The position numbers and the translations under genes were made by a program. From positions 3,022 to 14,683 of the forward strand of contig DBZZ01000064.1 in NCBI GenBank assembly GCA_002311315.1: a stretch of 11,662 nucleotides of DNA. Reading direction: 5' to 3'. Below the pieces are notes generated by a model, which was given only the letters and a program-made list of their open reading frames with translations, had not been told where the DNA came from and made no database searches. Below are positions 1 through 6,345 of this stretch, one piece after another; position 1 is the stretch's first letter; every line of letters begins with the position of its first letter. The stretch comes from Methylococcaceae bacterium UBA1147. Lineage in GTDB: Bacteria > Pseudomonadota > Gammaproteobacteria > Methylococcales > UBA1147.

Positions 1-129
1 GTCGGAGCAACCTGGGCGTTAGCAAAGCTGCATGGGTTGGATAAGCCGGTACAGAAAAAGCAGGAGGATCTTTTTCCGGAGATCGTCATCCGTGTGGTTG
101 ATAATCCGGAACCAATGGGAAAGTCCTGA
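1..129 (+). CDS. C-terminal end of an unrecognised protein (partial)
   Basis: Frame 1 is open from the window edge to a TGA at 127-129, giving 42 residues that begin VGATWALAKLHGLDKP and continue with a charged KKQEDLFPEIVIRVVDNPEP tail. The composition is protein-like and the ORF is followed about 50 bp later by a terminator-type hairpin, which supports its being a real gene end. I do not recognise the family with confidence. A tail of this kind could belong to a small phage DNA-packaging (terminase small subunit) protein, which would fit the integrase remnant nearby, but this is a guess. The start and most of the gene lie outside the window. Confidence 0.55.
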   Translation, partial: VGATWALAKLHGLDKPVQKKQEDLFPEIVIRVVDNPEPMGKS

Positions 130-176
130 AGGGCAATCGAGGTGAGTGACAGATCATTCAAGTCGCAATCTAAATC

Positions 177-206
177 AAGCCCTAATCCCAGGGCTTACCT
201 GATTTT
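177..206 (+). terminator. Putative rho-independent terminator after the partial gene
   Basis: A perfect 7-bp stem (AAGCCCT at 177-183 and AGGGCTT at 190-196) with a 6-nt loop is followed, after six bases, by a T-run at 202-206. It lies about 50 bp after the stop codon at 129 and points in the same direction. The gap between stem and T-run makes it imperfect. Confidence 0.5.
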
Positions 207-255
207 TGTCTGAACCCACGGCCTGACCTGATGCAAAAAAGCGCGTTCTGCGCAT
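199..255 (+). repeat. 57-bp dispersed element, copy 1
   Basis: This 57-bp stretch matches 3908-3964 in the same orientation and without gaps, with 8 mismatches by my alignment. The shared cores are CTGAACCCACG, ACCTGATG and AAAAGCGCG. Similarity stops sharply at both ends. It begins just after the terminator stem. It may be a genome-wide intergenic repeat, a mobile-element end or an island boundary; no coding function is evident. Confidence 0.65.
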
Positions 256-487
256 TTGGGCCGTAAAGCTGGGTGTTTGGACTCGATTCTCTGGCATTCA
301 GGCCCAGTAGGGGTGAAAATGCCTATAAATAGAAGGGTCGCACAAAAGGCCGAATCCGCCAAAATCAACCCGAATTCCTGCTCGGATGTGTGACGGAGTG
401 GGGAGCTAATGATTATATATTGTTGTAAATCTAAGAAATATAACGATATCAATTTCAAAGCGTGAGAATGAATTAATAACAGGCACA
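256..487. other. Intergenic stretch without a convincing gene
   Basis: Between the 57-bp element and the Sel1-gene terminator I see no supported gene. A minus-strand open frame (195-488) covers it and the 57-bp repeat, but it has no recognisable domain and no clear Shine-Dalgarno. The part from about 400 to 480 is strongly A+T-rich, including a TTATATATT-type run near 413. Confidence 0.5.
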
Positions 488-517
488 AAAAAAGGAGTGG
501 GGTGATGCACTCCTTTT
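488..517 (-). terminator. Rho-independent terminator of the Sel1-repeat gene
   Basis: A 10-bp perfect stem (490-499 pairing with 508-517; CACTCC core) has an 8-nt loop. On the minus strand it is followed directly by a run of T (complement of the A-run at 487-493). It lies about 25 bp downstream of the minus-strand stop at 541. The T/A-rich flanks could let it work in both directions. Confidence 0.8.
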
Positions 518-540
518 GTTTATGTTATTCGGTGTCGGTT

Positions 541-1221
541 CTACTGATGTTGATGCATCCACTCCCTTGCTAATCGTTCTGCCTCCGCTATTTGAGAGAG
601 TGTCATCAACTCTGCAATCAACCCCCTCTGCTTTACTCCTTCTTTCTCACCATTTGCCCCTGCAATTTTGAAAAACATATGCGCCCTTACATAATCTTCG
701 GGAACCCCTTTCCCGTGAAAATACATCACTCCTAGATTGTATTGTGCCGAGGCATGCCCTTGCTCTGCTGCCTTCCCATACCAATACACTGATTTCTTGT
801 AATCTTCGGAAACTCCTTTTCCACTGGCATACATAATTCCTAAATTGGATTGTGCGGCAGTATGCCCTTGTTCTGCTGCCTTGGAATACCACTCAAATGC
901 CTTCGTGTGATCCTGAAGAACTCCTTTTCCTGTGTGATACATCACACCTAAATTGGATTGTGCATCAGCATTCCCTTGCTCTGCTGCCTTGGAATACCAA
1001 TGCACTGATTTTTTGTAATCTTCGGGAACTCCTTGTCCCCATTGATAGATAATCCCTAAATTGGATTGTGCAACAGAATTCCCTTGTTCTGCCCATACCT
1101 TACAATCATCAACGTCAGGTTTATTTGCATCCCAGCAACTACCAGCATTTGCCCCAGAAGCAAATGCCAATACCGCGATTACAACTAATGATCTCAATGT
1201 TTTCAGTTTCTCTCTCCTCAA
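541..1221 (-). CDS. Exported Sel1-repeat (TPR-like) protein
   Basis: The 226-residue product starts with a positively charged n-region, a hydrophobic core (LVVIAVLAFA) and a probable signal-peptidase site after SGANA (about residue 26), so it is likely periplasmic or secreted. Two cysteines (29 and 40) frame a short acidic mature N-terminus and could form a disulfide. Four 36-residue Sel1 repeats follow (about 44-79, 80-115, 116-151, 152-187), each with AEQG..xAQxNLGxxYxxGxGVxxDYxKxxxWYxKA, then a helical tail. Sel1 proteins are solenoid adaptors that bind other proteins; no enzymatic motif is present. The TTG at 1221 sits on an AGGAG sequence that would be the ribosome site for a CTG at 1206 (7-nt spacing), giving a more usual KTLRSLVV signal-peptide start, so the true start is uncertain. 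The gene lies just downstream of an integrase scrap on the same strand. No partner is identified. Confidence 0.85.
   Translation of the reverse strand: MRREKLKTLRSLVVIAVLAFASGANAGSCWDANKPDVDDCKVWAEQGNSVAQSNLGIIYQWGQGVPEDYKKSVHWYSKAAEQGNADAQSNLGVMYHTGKGVLQDHTKAFEWYSKAAEQGHTAAQSNLGIMYASGKGVSEDYKKSVYWYGKAAEQGHASAQYNLGVMYFHGKGVPEDYVRAHMFFKIAGANGEKEGVKQRGLIAELMTLSQIAEAERLAREWMHQHQ
661..1092 (-). repeat. Four tandem 108-bp Sel1-encoding repeats
   Basis: The four 36-codon Sel1 units lie at about 1092-985, 984-877, 876-769 and 768-661. They keep strong DNA-level similarity, with the strand-complement phrases CCTAAATTGGATTGTGC and TCTGCTGCCTT recurring at the 108-bp period. This suggests recent unit duplication or homogenisation rather than ancient protein-level conservation only. 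Confidence 0.75.
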
Positions 1222-1280
1222 TTTGCGCCATCCCCTTTGCTGAACGGCACGACCTGGCCGGATGCTGAACAGTACACTGC

Positions 1281-1391
1281 CTAGGATTCCATCAACAGCC
1301 GCCGCTTTTCAAATAGATCACCGCGCCGGTAGGCCGCCTCAACCTGGTTGCCAATGGTACGATCCAATGCCATTTCCACGACATGGTTGGG
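1281..1391 (-). pseudogene. C-terminal remnant of a phage/island tyrosine integrase
   Basis: On the minus strand a frame ending in TAG (1281-1283) reads PNHVVEMAL, DRTIGNQVEAAYRRGD and LFEKRRLLMES. This matches from memory the characteristic extreme C-terminus of P4-type tyrosine recombinases (VEMALAHxxGNxVEAAYRRGDLFEKRRxLM), which lies just after the catalytic tyrosine. An in-frame TAA is met upstream at 1395-1397 and the sequence then becomes A+T-rich without integrase similarity, so the catalytic R...HxxR...Y core is absent. Only about 36 codons survive. Such integrases mobilise genomic islands into tRNA genes; this scrap indicates a past insertion that has been truncated. The Sel1 gene begins about 60 bp downstream on the same strand. 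Confidence 0.8.
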
Positions 1392-1599
1392 TGTTTATAT
1401 CAAGGCTATTGGGAAAATTTTTTTTGTTTTTATGTAACATCTCTTAGTTAGGTAAATGATTCCTAATGAGATTGTACAAATCTGTTGGGCCACTTCACAA
1501 TGCTTTCAACAGACAATAGGCGTCTACTAGACGGGTCAGGTATAAAGGGCCGAACACCTACCTTTCTCGACGTACGCTGTTCAACAGCAAATAAGAACA
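1392..1599. other. A+T-rich spacer upstream of the TPR-methyltransferase gene
   Basis: No gene is supported here. It contains a T-run (about 1419-1429), an interrupted inverted repeat (ATCTC/GAGAT and TTAGG/CCTAA arms within 1439-1472) and a TATAAA at about 1541-1546 that could be a -10 element, but no convincing -35 at the right distance. A 13-bp perfect inverted repeat, GCTGTTCAACAGC (1576-1588), lies 11 bp before the start codon at 1600 and could be an operator or influence translation. Confidence 0.45.
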
Positions 1600-3858
1600 A
1601 TGAACATAGACCGTATTCTTGCTAAAGCAAAATCTCATGAAAAAAGAGGTGAAACAGATGAGGCTAGACAACTATACACGATGCTTCTGCAGACATTCCC
1701 TCAAAATCAGAGGGCAAGAAGAGGGCTCAAGGCATTACAGGATACTACCCTACAAAATAACTATTCCAGTCCGACCAAAGCCCAGATAGATACTGTAATA
1801 GCACTTTACTCCAAAGGTCAGATCAGAGAAGCACTGGATGCCCTGGTTATTCTTACTACAACTCACCCAAGTGTATCGTTACTCTACAATATCAAGGGTG
1901 CGTGTTATGCGAGCATCGGTCAACTCGATGTAGCGGTTGAAAGCTTTAACAAGGCATTGGAGATCAAACCGGACGATGCGGAAGCATATAGTAACCTTGG
2001 CAATGTTCTCAAGGGTCTCGGTCAAGTAGAGGCGGCCGTTACCAGCTATAAACAGGCACTAAAAATCAAGCCGGACTATGTGGAGGCACATTATAACTTG
2101 GGCAATGCTCTAGTTGGTCTCGGTCAACCGATGTTAGCCGTTACCAGCTATGAACGAGCATTAAGAATCAAACCGGATTATGCTGAAGCGCATTGCAATC
2201 TCGGGACTACTCTCAAGGATCTCGGCCAACTTGACGACGCGATTTTGTGCATCCAGAAAGCGATTTCTATTGACCCCAACAATAGTATCTTCTGGGATAA
2301 ATTTGCGCATGTTTTGCGAGAAGGTGGTTCCACAGCATTCGGTGGAACATTGTCACCTTATCTCCTGCAAGCACTAGAACAGCCCTCTATCCGTCCTAGT
2401 GATATCTCAATAAGTATAATCAATACCCTTCGTCAACAGCCTAATTTGCAGGCGGCATTTAAAGTTTCTAGAACGGGTGATCTTGATAAAACAATAAGTA
2501 ATGTAATCAGACAGCTCGCATCAATTCCTCTCTTGCTTCGACTAATGGAATTATGTCCTATTCCGGCTCCTGATATAGAACAGTTGTTGACACAAATGCG
2601 CCATGCGATGCTCAATCAATGGCCGGTTGAGAACCAAGACTCCCAAGGGCTTCGGTTCTTTAAAGCATTAGCCATTCATTGTTTTACGAATGAGTATGTT
2701 TTTTTGGAATCCGATGAAGAAACACAGGAAATTAATCGACTTCAGAATAAGCTTAAGACCCTGGTCGAGGGTAGAGAGGCGATTCCAGCTACCTGGGTTG
2801 CCATACTAGGTGCGTATCGGCCACTCCATATTTTTTCATGGTCTGATCAATTGAAAGAATCAGGTTCGGTAGAAAACATCAAGGAAATATTAGTCAGGCA
2901 GATCAATGAGGTTAGAGAAGAGCAACATTTCAGTTTAAAAGTCCCTAGAATTACATCGATAAATAACAAGGTCTCTAAGTTGGTTAGAGAGCAGTATGAA
3001 CAAAGCCCTTATCCTCGGTGGGTCAATACAGGTCTATATGCGAAACCTCTGGTGGTCGGAGAAGTTTTACAAGAATTAGAAATAAAACTAAGCTTTAATG
3101 AAGAACAATTTTCTGTTAGCCCAGATATCCTTATTGCCGGGTGTGGTACTGGGCAACATGCATTAAGTACCGCCTCTAGGTTTAAGGACTGCAATGTTCT
3201 TGCTGTTGATTTGAGTTTAAACAGTTTGTCTTATGCAATAAGGAAAACCAAGGAGTTAGGGGTTTCGAATATTGAGTATATGCAAGCCGATATATTGGAG
3301 TTAAACAGTCTTGAGCGACAATTTGATATTATTGAATCCTCAGGTGTGTTGCACCATATGGATAACCCATTAGCCGGATGGAGAGTTTTAGTCGATTTAT
3401 TGCGTCCGAGCGGGTTAATGCAAATTGGTTTGTACAGCGATATGGCTCGTGAGCCTATTGTGGAAGCACGCGAGTTTATAGAAAAAAAGAAATATGGTGA
3501 TTCTCCAGAGGATATTCGTCGATTTCGTGCTGAAATAATGAATATGTCGAATGATTCTAACTCGCACCTTCAGAAAATCTTAGATTCGCGGGGTTTTTAT
3601 AGTTTGAGTGAGTGCCGTGATTTTCTTTTTCACGTTCAAGAACATCGTTTTACTTTGCTTCAAATTGAAATAGCCCTGAAAGAACTAGGGCTTGAATTTA
3701 TTGGTTTTGAGCTGAGCAATGCTCAGATTATGAAAAAGTTTAGAGAAATTTATCCAAAAGAAAATTCACCTACTTTATTGCCGCTGTGGCACCAGTTTGA
3801 ATTAATGAACCCAGGTGCTTTTGGTGGAATGTACCAGTTTTGGGTTCAGAAAACATAG
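1600..3858 (+). CDS. TPR-repeat/class I SAM-dependent methyltransferase fusion protein
   Basis: The 752-residue product has an N-terminal helical region (1-90), then about four 34-residue TPR units (about 96-228; NLGNxLxxLGQxxxAVxSYxxALxIKPDYxEA). A middle region (about 230-440) has no motif I recognise. A C-terminal class I methyltransferase follows: a VREQYEQSPYPRW lead-in, SAM motif I IAGCGTGQH (512-520), the acidic end of strand 2 in AVDLS (Asp537), MQADI (561-565) and FDIIESSGVLHHMDNP (575-590). The end, GAFGGMYQFWVQK, is typical of this TPR-MTase architecture. No signal peptide or membrane segment is visible, so it should be cytoplasmic. The acceptor is unknown; the TPRs probably dock a protein partner. 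The ATG at 1600 has no good Shine-Dalgarno (AAATAAGAACA precedes it). The gene stands alone and is A+T-richer than the genes to its right, suggesting transfer. The domain call is strong; the biological role is unassigned. Confidence 0.85.
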   Translation: MNIDRILAKAKSHEKRGETDEARQLYTMLLQTFPQNQRARRGLKALQDTTLQNNYSSPTKAQIDTVIALYSKGQIREALDALVILTTTHPSVSLLYNIKGACYASIGQLDVAVESFNKALEIKPDDAEAYSNLGNVLKGLGQVEAAVTSYKQALKIKPDYVEAHYNLGNALVGLGQPMLAVTSYERALRIKPDYAEAHCNLGTTLKDLGQLDDAILCIQKAISIDPNNSIFWDKFAHVLREGGSTAFGGTLSPYLLQALEQPSIRPSDISISIINTLRQQPNLQAAFKVSRTGDLDKTISNVIRQLASIPLLLRLMELCPIPAPDIEQLLTQMRHAMLNQWPVENQDSQGLRFFKALAIHCFTNEYVFLESDEETQEINRLQNKLKTLVEGREAIPATWVAILGAYRPLHIFSWSDQLKESGSVENIKEILVRQINEVREEQHFSLKVPRITSINNKVSKLVREQYEQSPYPRWVNTGLYAKPLVVGEVLQELEIKLSFNEEQFSVSPDILIAGCGTGQHALSTASRFKDCNVLAVDLSLNSLSYAIRKTKELGVSNIEYMQADILELNSLERQFDIIESSGVLHHMDNPLAGWRVLVDLLRPSGLMQIGLYSDMAREPIVEAREFIEKKKYGDSPEDIRRFRAEIMNMSNDSNSHLQKILDSRGFYSLSECRDFLFHVQEHRFTLLQIEIALKELGLEFIGFELSNAQIMKKFREIYPKENSPTLLPLWHQFELMNPGAFGGMYQFWVQKT
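1885..2284 (+). repeat. Tandem 102-bp TPR-encoding repeats
   Basis: Within the gene, 34-codon TPR units recur with clear DNA similarity. GTTACCAGCTAT occurs at about 2038 and 2140, 102 bp apart, and ATCAAaCCGGA-type and GGTCTCGGTCAA-type phrases recur at the same period. This suggests expansion by unit duplication. Confidence 0.7.
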
Positions 3859-4330
3859 CCTTGAGTTGAGCATGTTTGCAGTCAAGTGACTCGTTCTTTC
3901 GTTGATGCTGATTTTCGGCTGAACCCACGTCCTAACCTGATGGAGAAAAGCGCGCTCTACGCATGCGCAGGGCATGAGCAGATTTTATGGTGTTTCAAGA
4001 AAGCCATATACTACTTGGCTTATAAGAGATTCTCTATAGAACACTCCATCCACGCTGAAGCCAGGATTCCTTTCAGGTTGCTTCCGTTTGTAATGATTGA
4101 TTCAGCCCGTGATTTTTAATGGATGGAACGGCTTCACTGGCTCCAGGTTGGCTTCTGGGTGCCAAAGCAAACGGTATTGCGATACTGAATGACGTTGTCA
4201 TGAATGAGTCCATCTGCGCAACGAAGTCTAACCCTAGGGGTGACAAAATCGCTAAGTGCCCGATCAGGTCGGAGTCCTACAACGTCGATGAGGCTCGGTA
4301 AGCTCGAGAGGCATAGCTACGAGATTCGTG
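3859..4330. other. Stretch without a convincing gene, containing a 57-bp element copy
   Basis: Two open frames on the plus strand (3886-4119 and 4119-4301) have no domain I recognise and no good ribosome sites. Apart from the 57-bp element, I see no tRNA, IS end or clear terminator for the preceding gene. The segment may be decayed island DNA between the TPR-methyltransferase gene and the chromosomal polyamine operon. Confidence 0.45.
3908..3964 (+). repeat. 57-bp dispersed element, copy 2
   Basis: This is the direct-orientation partner of 199-255 (8 mismatches in 57, no gaps). It lies about 50 bp after the stop of the TPR-methyltransferase gene. The two copies enclose the Sel1 gene, the integrase scrap and the TPR-methyltransferase gene, a span of about 3.77 kb from outer end to outer end. 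Confidence 0.65.
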
Positions 4331-4331
4331 G

Positions 4332-4348
4332 ACTCAGGTAGCCTGAGT
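4332..4348 (-). terminator. Hairpin just after the ureohydrolase gene
   Basis: A perfect 7-bp stem (ACTCAGG/CCTGAGT) with a 3-nt loop lies 10 bp past the minus-strand stop codon (4359-4361). No T-run follows on the minus strand, so it may be a transcript-stabilising 3' hairpin or a weak terminator rather than a standard intrinsic terminator. The 8-bp palindrome GCGATCGC sits between stop and hairpin (4350-4357). Confidence 0.45.
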
Positions 4349-4358
4349 GGCGATCGCG

Positions 4359-5261
4359 CTATGATTTCACAAGGGCGTAATTGAGAATCTTGTAGGCCAG
4401 CTTGGCCGCCAGGAAGTCGCAGGATTGCAGGTCTTTCCGTGGTGCAAGTTCGTTAATATCTGCTCCTACAATGGTTGCCTTTGAAGCGGCACCCTTGATG
4501 ATTGGCATGACATCGTCCCAGAATAGGCCTCCAGGCTCGGGTGTCCCCGTTGCCGGCATGAGGCTGGCATCAAATGCGTCCAGGTCGAAAGTTAGGTAAA
4601 CCCGCTTGCCAGTCACTGGTGCAAGAATCTCCTCAAGGCTCCAGTCGCTTTTCTCTCGTGCCCAGTGCAGGTGAATTCGATTTCGGTTTTTTTCCAAAAA
4701 AGAGACCTCTTTCAGGGAAATATTCCGGATGCCGAGAGAAACCAACGATACGTGCGGGTATTCCAGGCATCGTCTCAAGGCCGCTGCATGAGAGTAGTAC
4801 TGGCCGTCATAACCGTCGCGCAAATCGGCGTGGGCGTCAAAATGAAGGATGACTAGATCGTCAAAACGGCGAGCAAATGGTCGTATTGCTCCGGCGGAGA
4901 TTGAATGCTCGCCACCAAAGACAAACGGAAAACGCCCGTTGTCCAGTACAATTTCGACCAGGTTTTCCAATGTGTTCAGTGCATCGCCAATGCATATAGG
5001 GATCGTCGGTGGTTCAATGGTGGCGATCCCATAGCGCGCATGGGCTTCGCACCATAACTCGTCATCAAACAACTCGAGGTGGCGGGAAGCCGCAATCATT
5101 GCTGCCGGACCGGCGTTCGTTCCACCGCCATAGGACACACTGGCTTCGAGACCATACGGAATGATCACCGCGCCGGCATCGCAGGGCTCACAAGCCTGAT
5201 TTGATGGCAATCCAAGGAATGCTTCCCTGGCCGGAAGGAATGACAACAAAGCACCACTCAT
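4359..5261 (-). CDS. speB: Agmatinase/arginase-family ureohydrolase
   Basis: The 300-residue product, of usual length for the family, belongs to the binuclear-manganese ureohydrolases. The metal-ligand signatures are all present: GGEHS (116-120, His119), HFDAHADLRD (140-149; Asp142, His144, Asp146) and FDLDAFDASLMP (225-236; Asp226 and Asp228), followed by TGTPEPGG (238-245). SHAAALRR (157-164) matches the agmatinase-type substrate loop. The family hydrolyses a guanidino group to an amine plus urea. In this operon agmatine to putrescine is the natural guess, but an N-aminobutyl-agmatine-like substrate, guanidinobutyrate or arginine cannot be excluded, so the symbol is by homology. It is the last gene of the operon, 43 bp after the deoxyhypusine-synthase-like gene. 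The ATG at 5261 is preceded by a G-rich run (GGGGGTTAAATC before ATG) that may act as the ribosome site. Cytoplasmic; no signal peptide. Confidence 0.87.
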   Translation of the reverse strand: MSGALLSFLPAREAFLGLPSNQACEPCDAGAVIIPYGLEASVSYGGGTNAGPAAMIAASRHLELFDDELWCEAHARYGIATIEPPTIPICIGDALNTLENLVEIVLDNGRFPFVFGGEHSISAGAIRPFARRFDDLVILHFDAHADLRDGYDGQYYSHAAALRRCLEYPHVSLVSLGIRNISLKEVSFLEKNRNRIHLHWAREKSDWSLEEILAPVTGKRVYLTFDLDAFDASLMPATGTPEPGGLFWDDVMPIIKGAASKATIVGADINELAPRKDLQSCDFLAAKLAYKILNYALVKS

Positions 5262-5304
5262 GATTTAACCCCCGGGCGATGCGGTGAATGCAACACAATA
5301 CCAT

Positions 5305-6345
5305 TCAGAGTCTGAACAACTTTGCGTAGGAACGCCGGACACGGTTCTTCCAGGTCCCCCGGTGCCAGGCATCGGAGGCCAATAGCGGCAGTGCGCTGGT
5401 TGCTTCAGCATAGACCATTTGCTCGTTGGAGACATCGACCTTGCCCCATGAACAGGCTTCCCGCAGAGTGGAACTTGAGCAGGCTCCATCACGAACATCC
5501 GCCACCGTGATCTGGACTGCATACTTGTGCGGATTGACTTCCTTTCCGAGAATCCCGGCACATACTACGGTGTCCTGGGCAAAGTTTTTCGGAACACCGC
5601 CGCCGATCATCAGCAGTCCAGTTTGGCCAGCTGCGATCTTGACCTCAGTCAGTTCACGGAAGTCGCGTATTGAATCGATGGTCAGATGTCTTTCTGGGTT
5701 CCGGTCCTGATGCAATACTAGGCCAAATCCGGCACTCGAGTCAGTAAACGCGGGGCAGAAAATCGGCACACCGTGCTCAAATGCGGTTGCCACTAGTGAC
5801 CCCGATTTCTTCGCATGATCCGTTAGCCAGCGCCCCATTTCGGCAATGAATTCCCGGGAAGACCAAGGACGCGGTTGCAGTGAATCTGCAAGATCGGCGA
5901 TTGTGCTATCGCATGCCTGTAATTCCTGCTCATCGATGTAGGTGTCGTAAATTCGGTCGATGCCAAGTTCGCGCAGTTTTCGATCATCAACCTCAGCCTC
6001 AGCCTGATAGTGCCGGAAGCCGAGAGCTTCGAAAAAATCCATGTCCACAATGCTGGCACCGGTCGCTACGATTGCATCGACCATGTTGTACTGCACAAGA
6101 TCGGAATACAACTGCATGCAGCCGCCCGCAGAGGTAGATCCCGCGATGGTCAAGATGATGGCGCAGTCAGGATCTGACAGCATTTTGTTGTAGATTGATG
6201 CCGCACGCGCCAGATCTCTGGAAGTGAAGGACATACCCGCCATGGAATCAATGATCGGACGGGCATCGATCCGGGTAATATCGATGTGCTCGATGGGTCT
6301 TTTCAGAAGAGCCGTTTTTGATTGCACTTTTCTGCTATCAATCAT
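5305..6345 (-). CDS. Deoxyhypusine-synthase-family protein (bacterial; possible homospermidine synthase-like)
   Basis: The 346-residue product shows deoxyhypusine synthase (DHS) family hallmarks: AGSTSAGG (68-75), ATGASIVDMDFFEALGFRHY (94-113), GGGVPKN (248-254) and REACSWGK (295-302), where Lys302 corresponds to the lysine that carries the aminobutyl imine intermediate. The family uses NAD to cleave an aminobutyl group from a polyamine and transfer it to an amine. Bacteria lack eIF5A, so the acceptor is unlikely to be hypusine; transfer to putrescine giving homospermidine, or to another small amine, is the reasonable inference. The Trp-Gly-Lys block and a Glu (296) are kept. The position of the eukaryotic active-site His in GGG..KHH is Asn254 here, and the position of one acidic substrate contact is Cys289. 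The ATG overlaps the decarboxylase stop by 8 bp (6338-6345) and has no clear Shine-Dalgarno, so translational coupling is likely. Confidence 0.83.
   Translation of the reverse strand: MIDSRKVQSKTALLKRPIEHIDITRIDARPIIDSMAGMSFTSRDLARAASIYNKMLSDPDCAIILTIAGSTSAGGCMQLYSDLVQYNMVDAIVATGASIVDMDFFEALGFRHYQAEAEVDDRKLRELGIDRIYDTYIDEQELQACDSTIADLADSLQPRPWSSREFIAEMGRWLTDHAKKSGSLVATAFEHGVPIFCPAFTDSSAGFGLVLHQDRNPERHLTIDSIRDFRELTEVKIAAGQTGLLMIGGGVPKNFAQDTVVCAGILGKEVNPHKYAVQITVADVRDGACSSSTLREACSWGKVDVSNEQMVYAEATSALPLLASDAWHRGTWKNRVRRSYAKLFRL

Noticed and set aside
195..488. Minus-strand 97-codon ORF
   Set aside because: It spans the 57-bp repeat, an A+T-rich spacer and part of the terminator, has no recognisable domain and no clear ribosome site.
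661..2284. Regular 108-bp and 102-bp repeats as possible CRISPR or satellite arrays
   Set aside because: Both periods are exact codon multiples inside intact ORFs and encode Sel1 and TPR units; no spacer-like unique sequences of constant length.
3886..4301. Two plus-strand ORFs after the TPR-methyltransferase gene
   Set aside because: No domain, poor start contexts, and the first runs through the 57-bp repeat, so its frame is not credible as a conserved gene.
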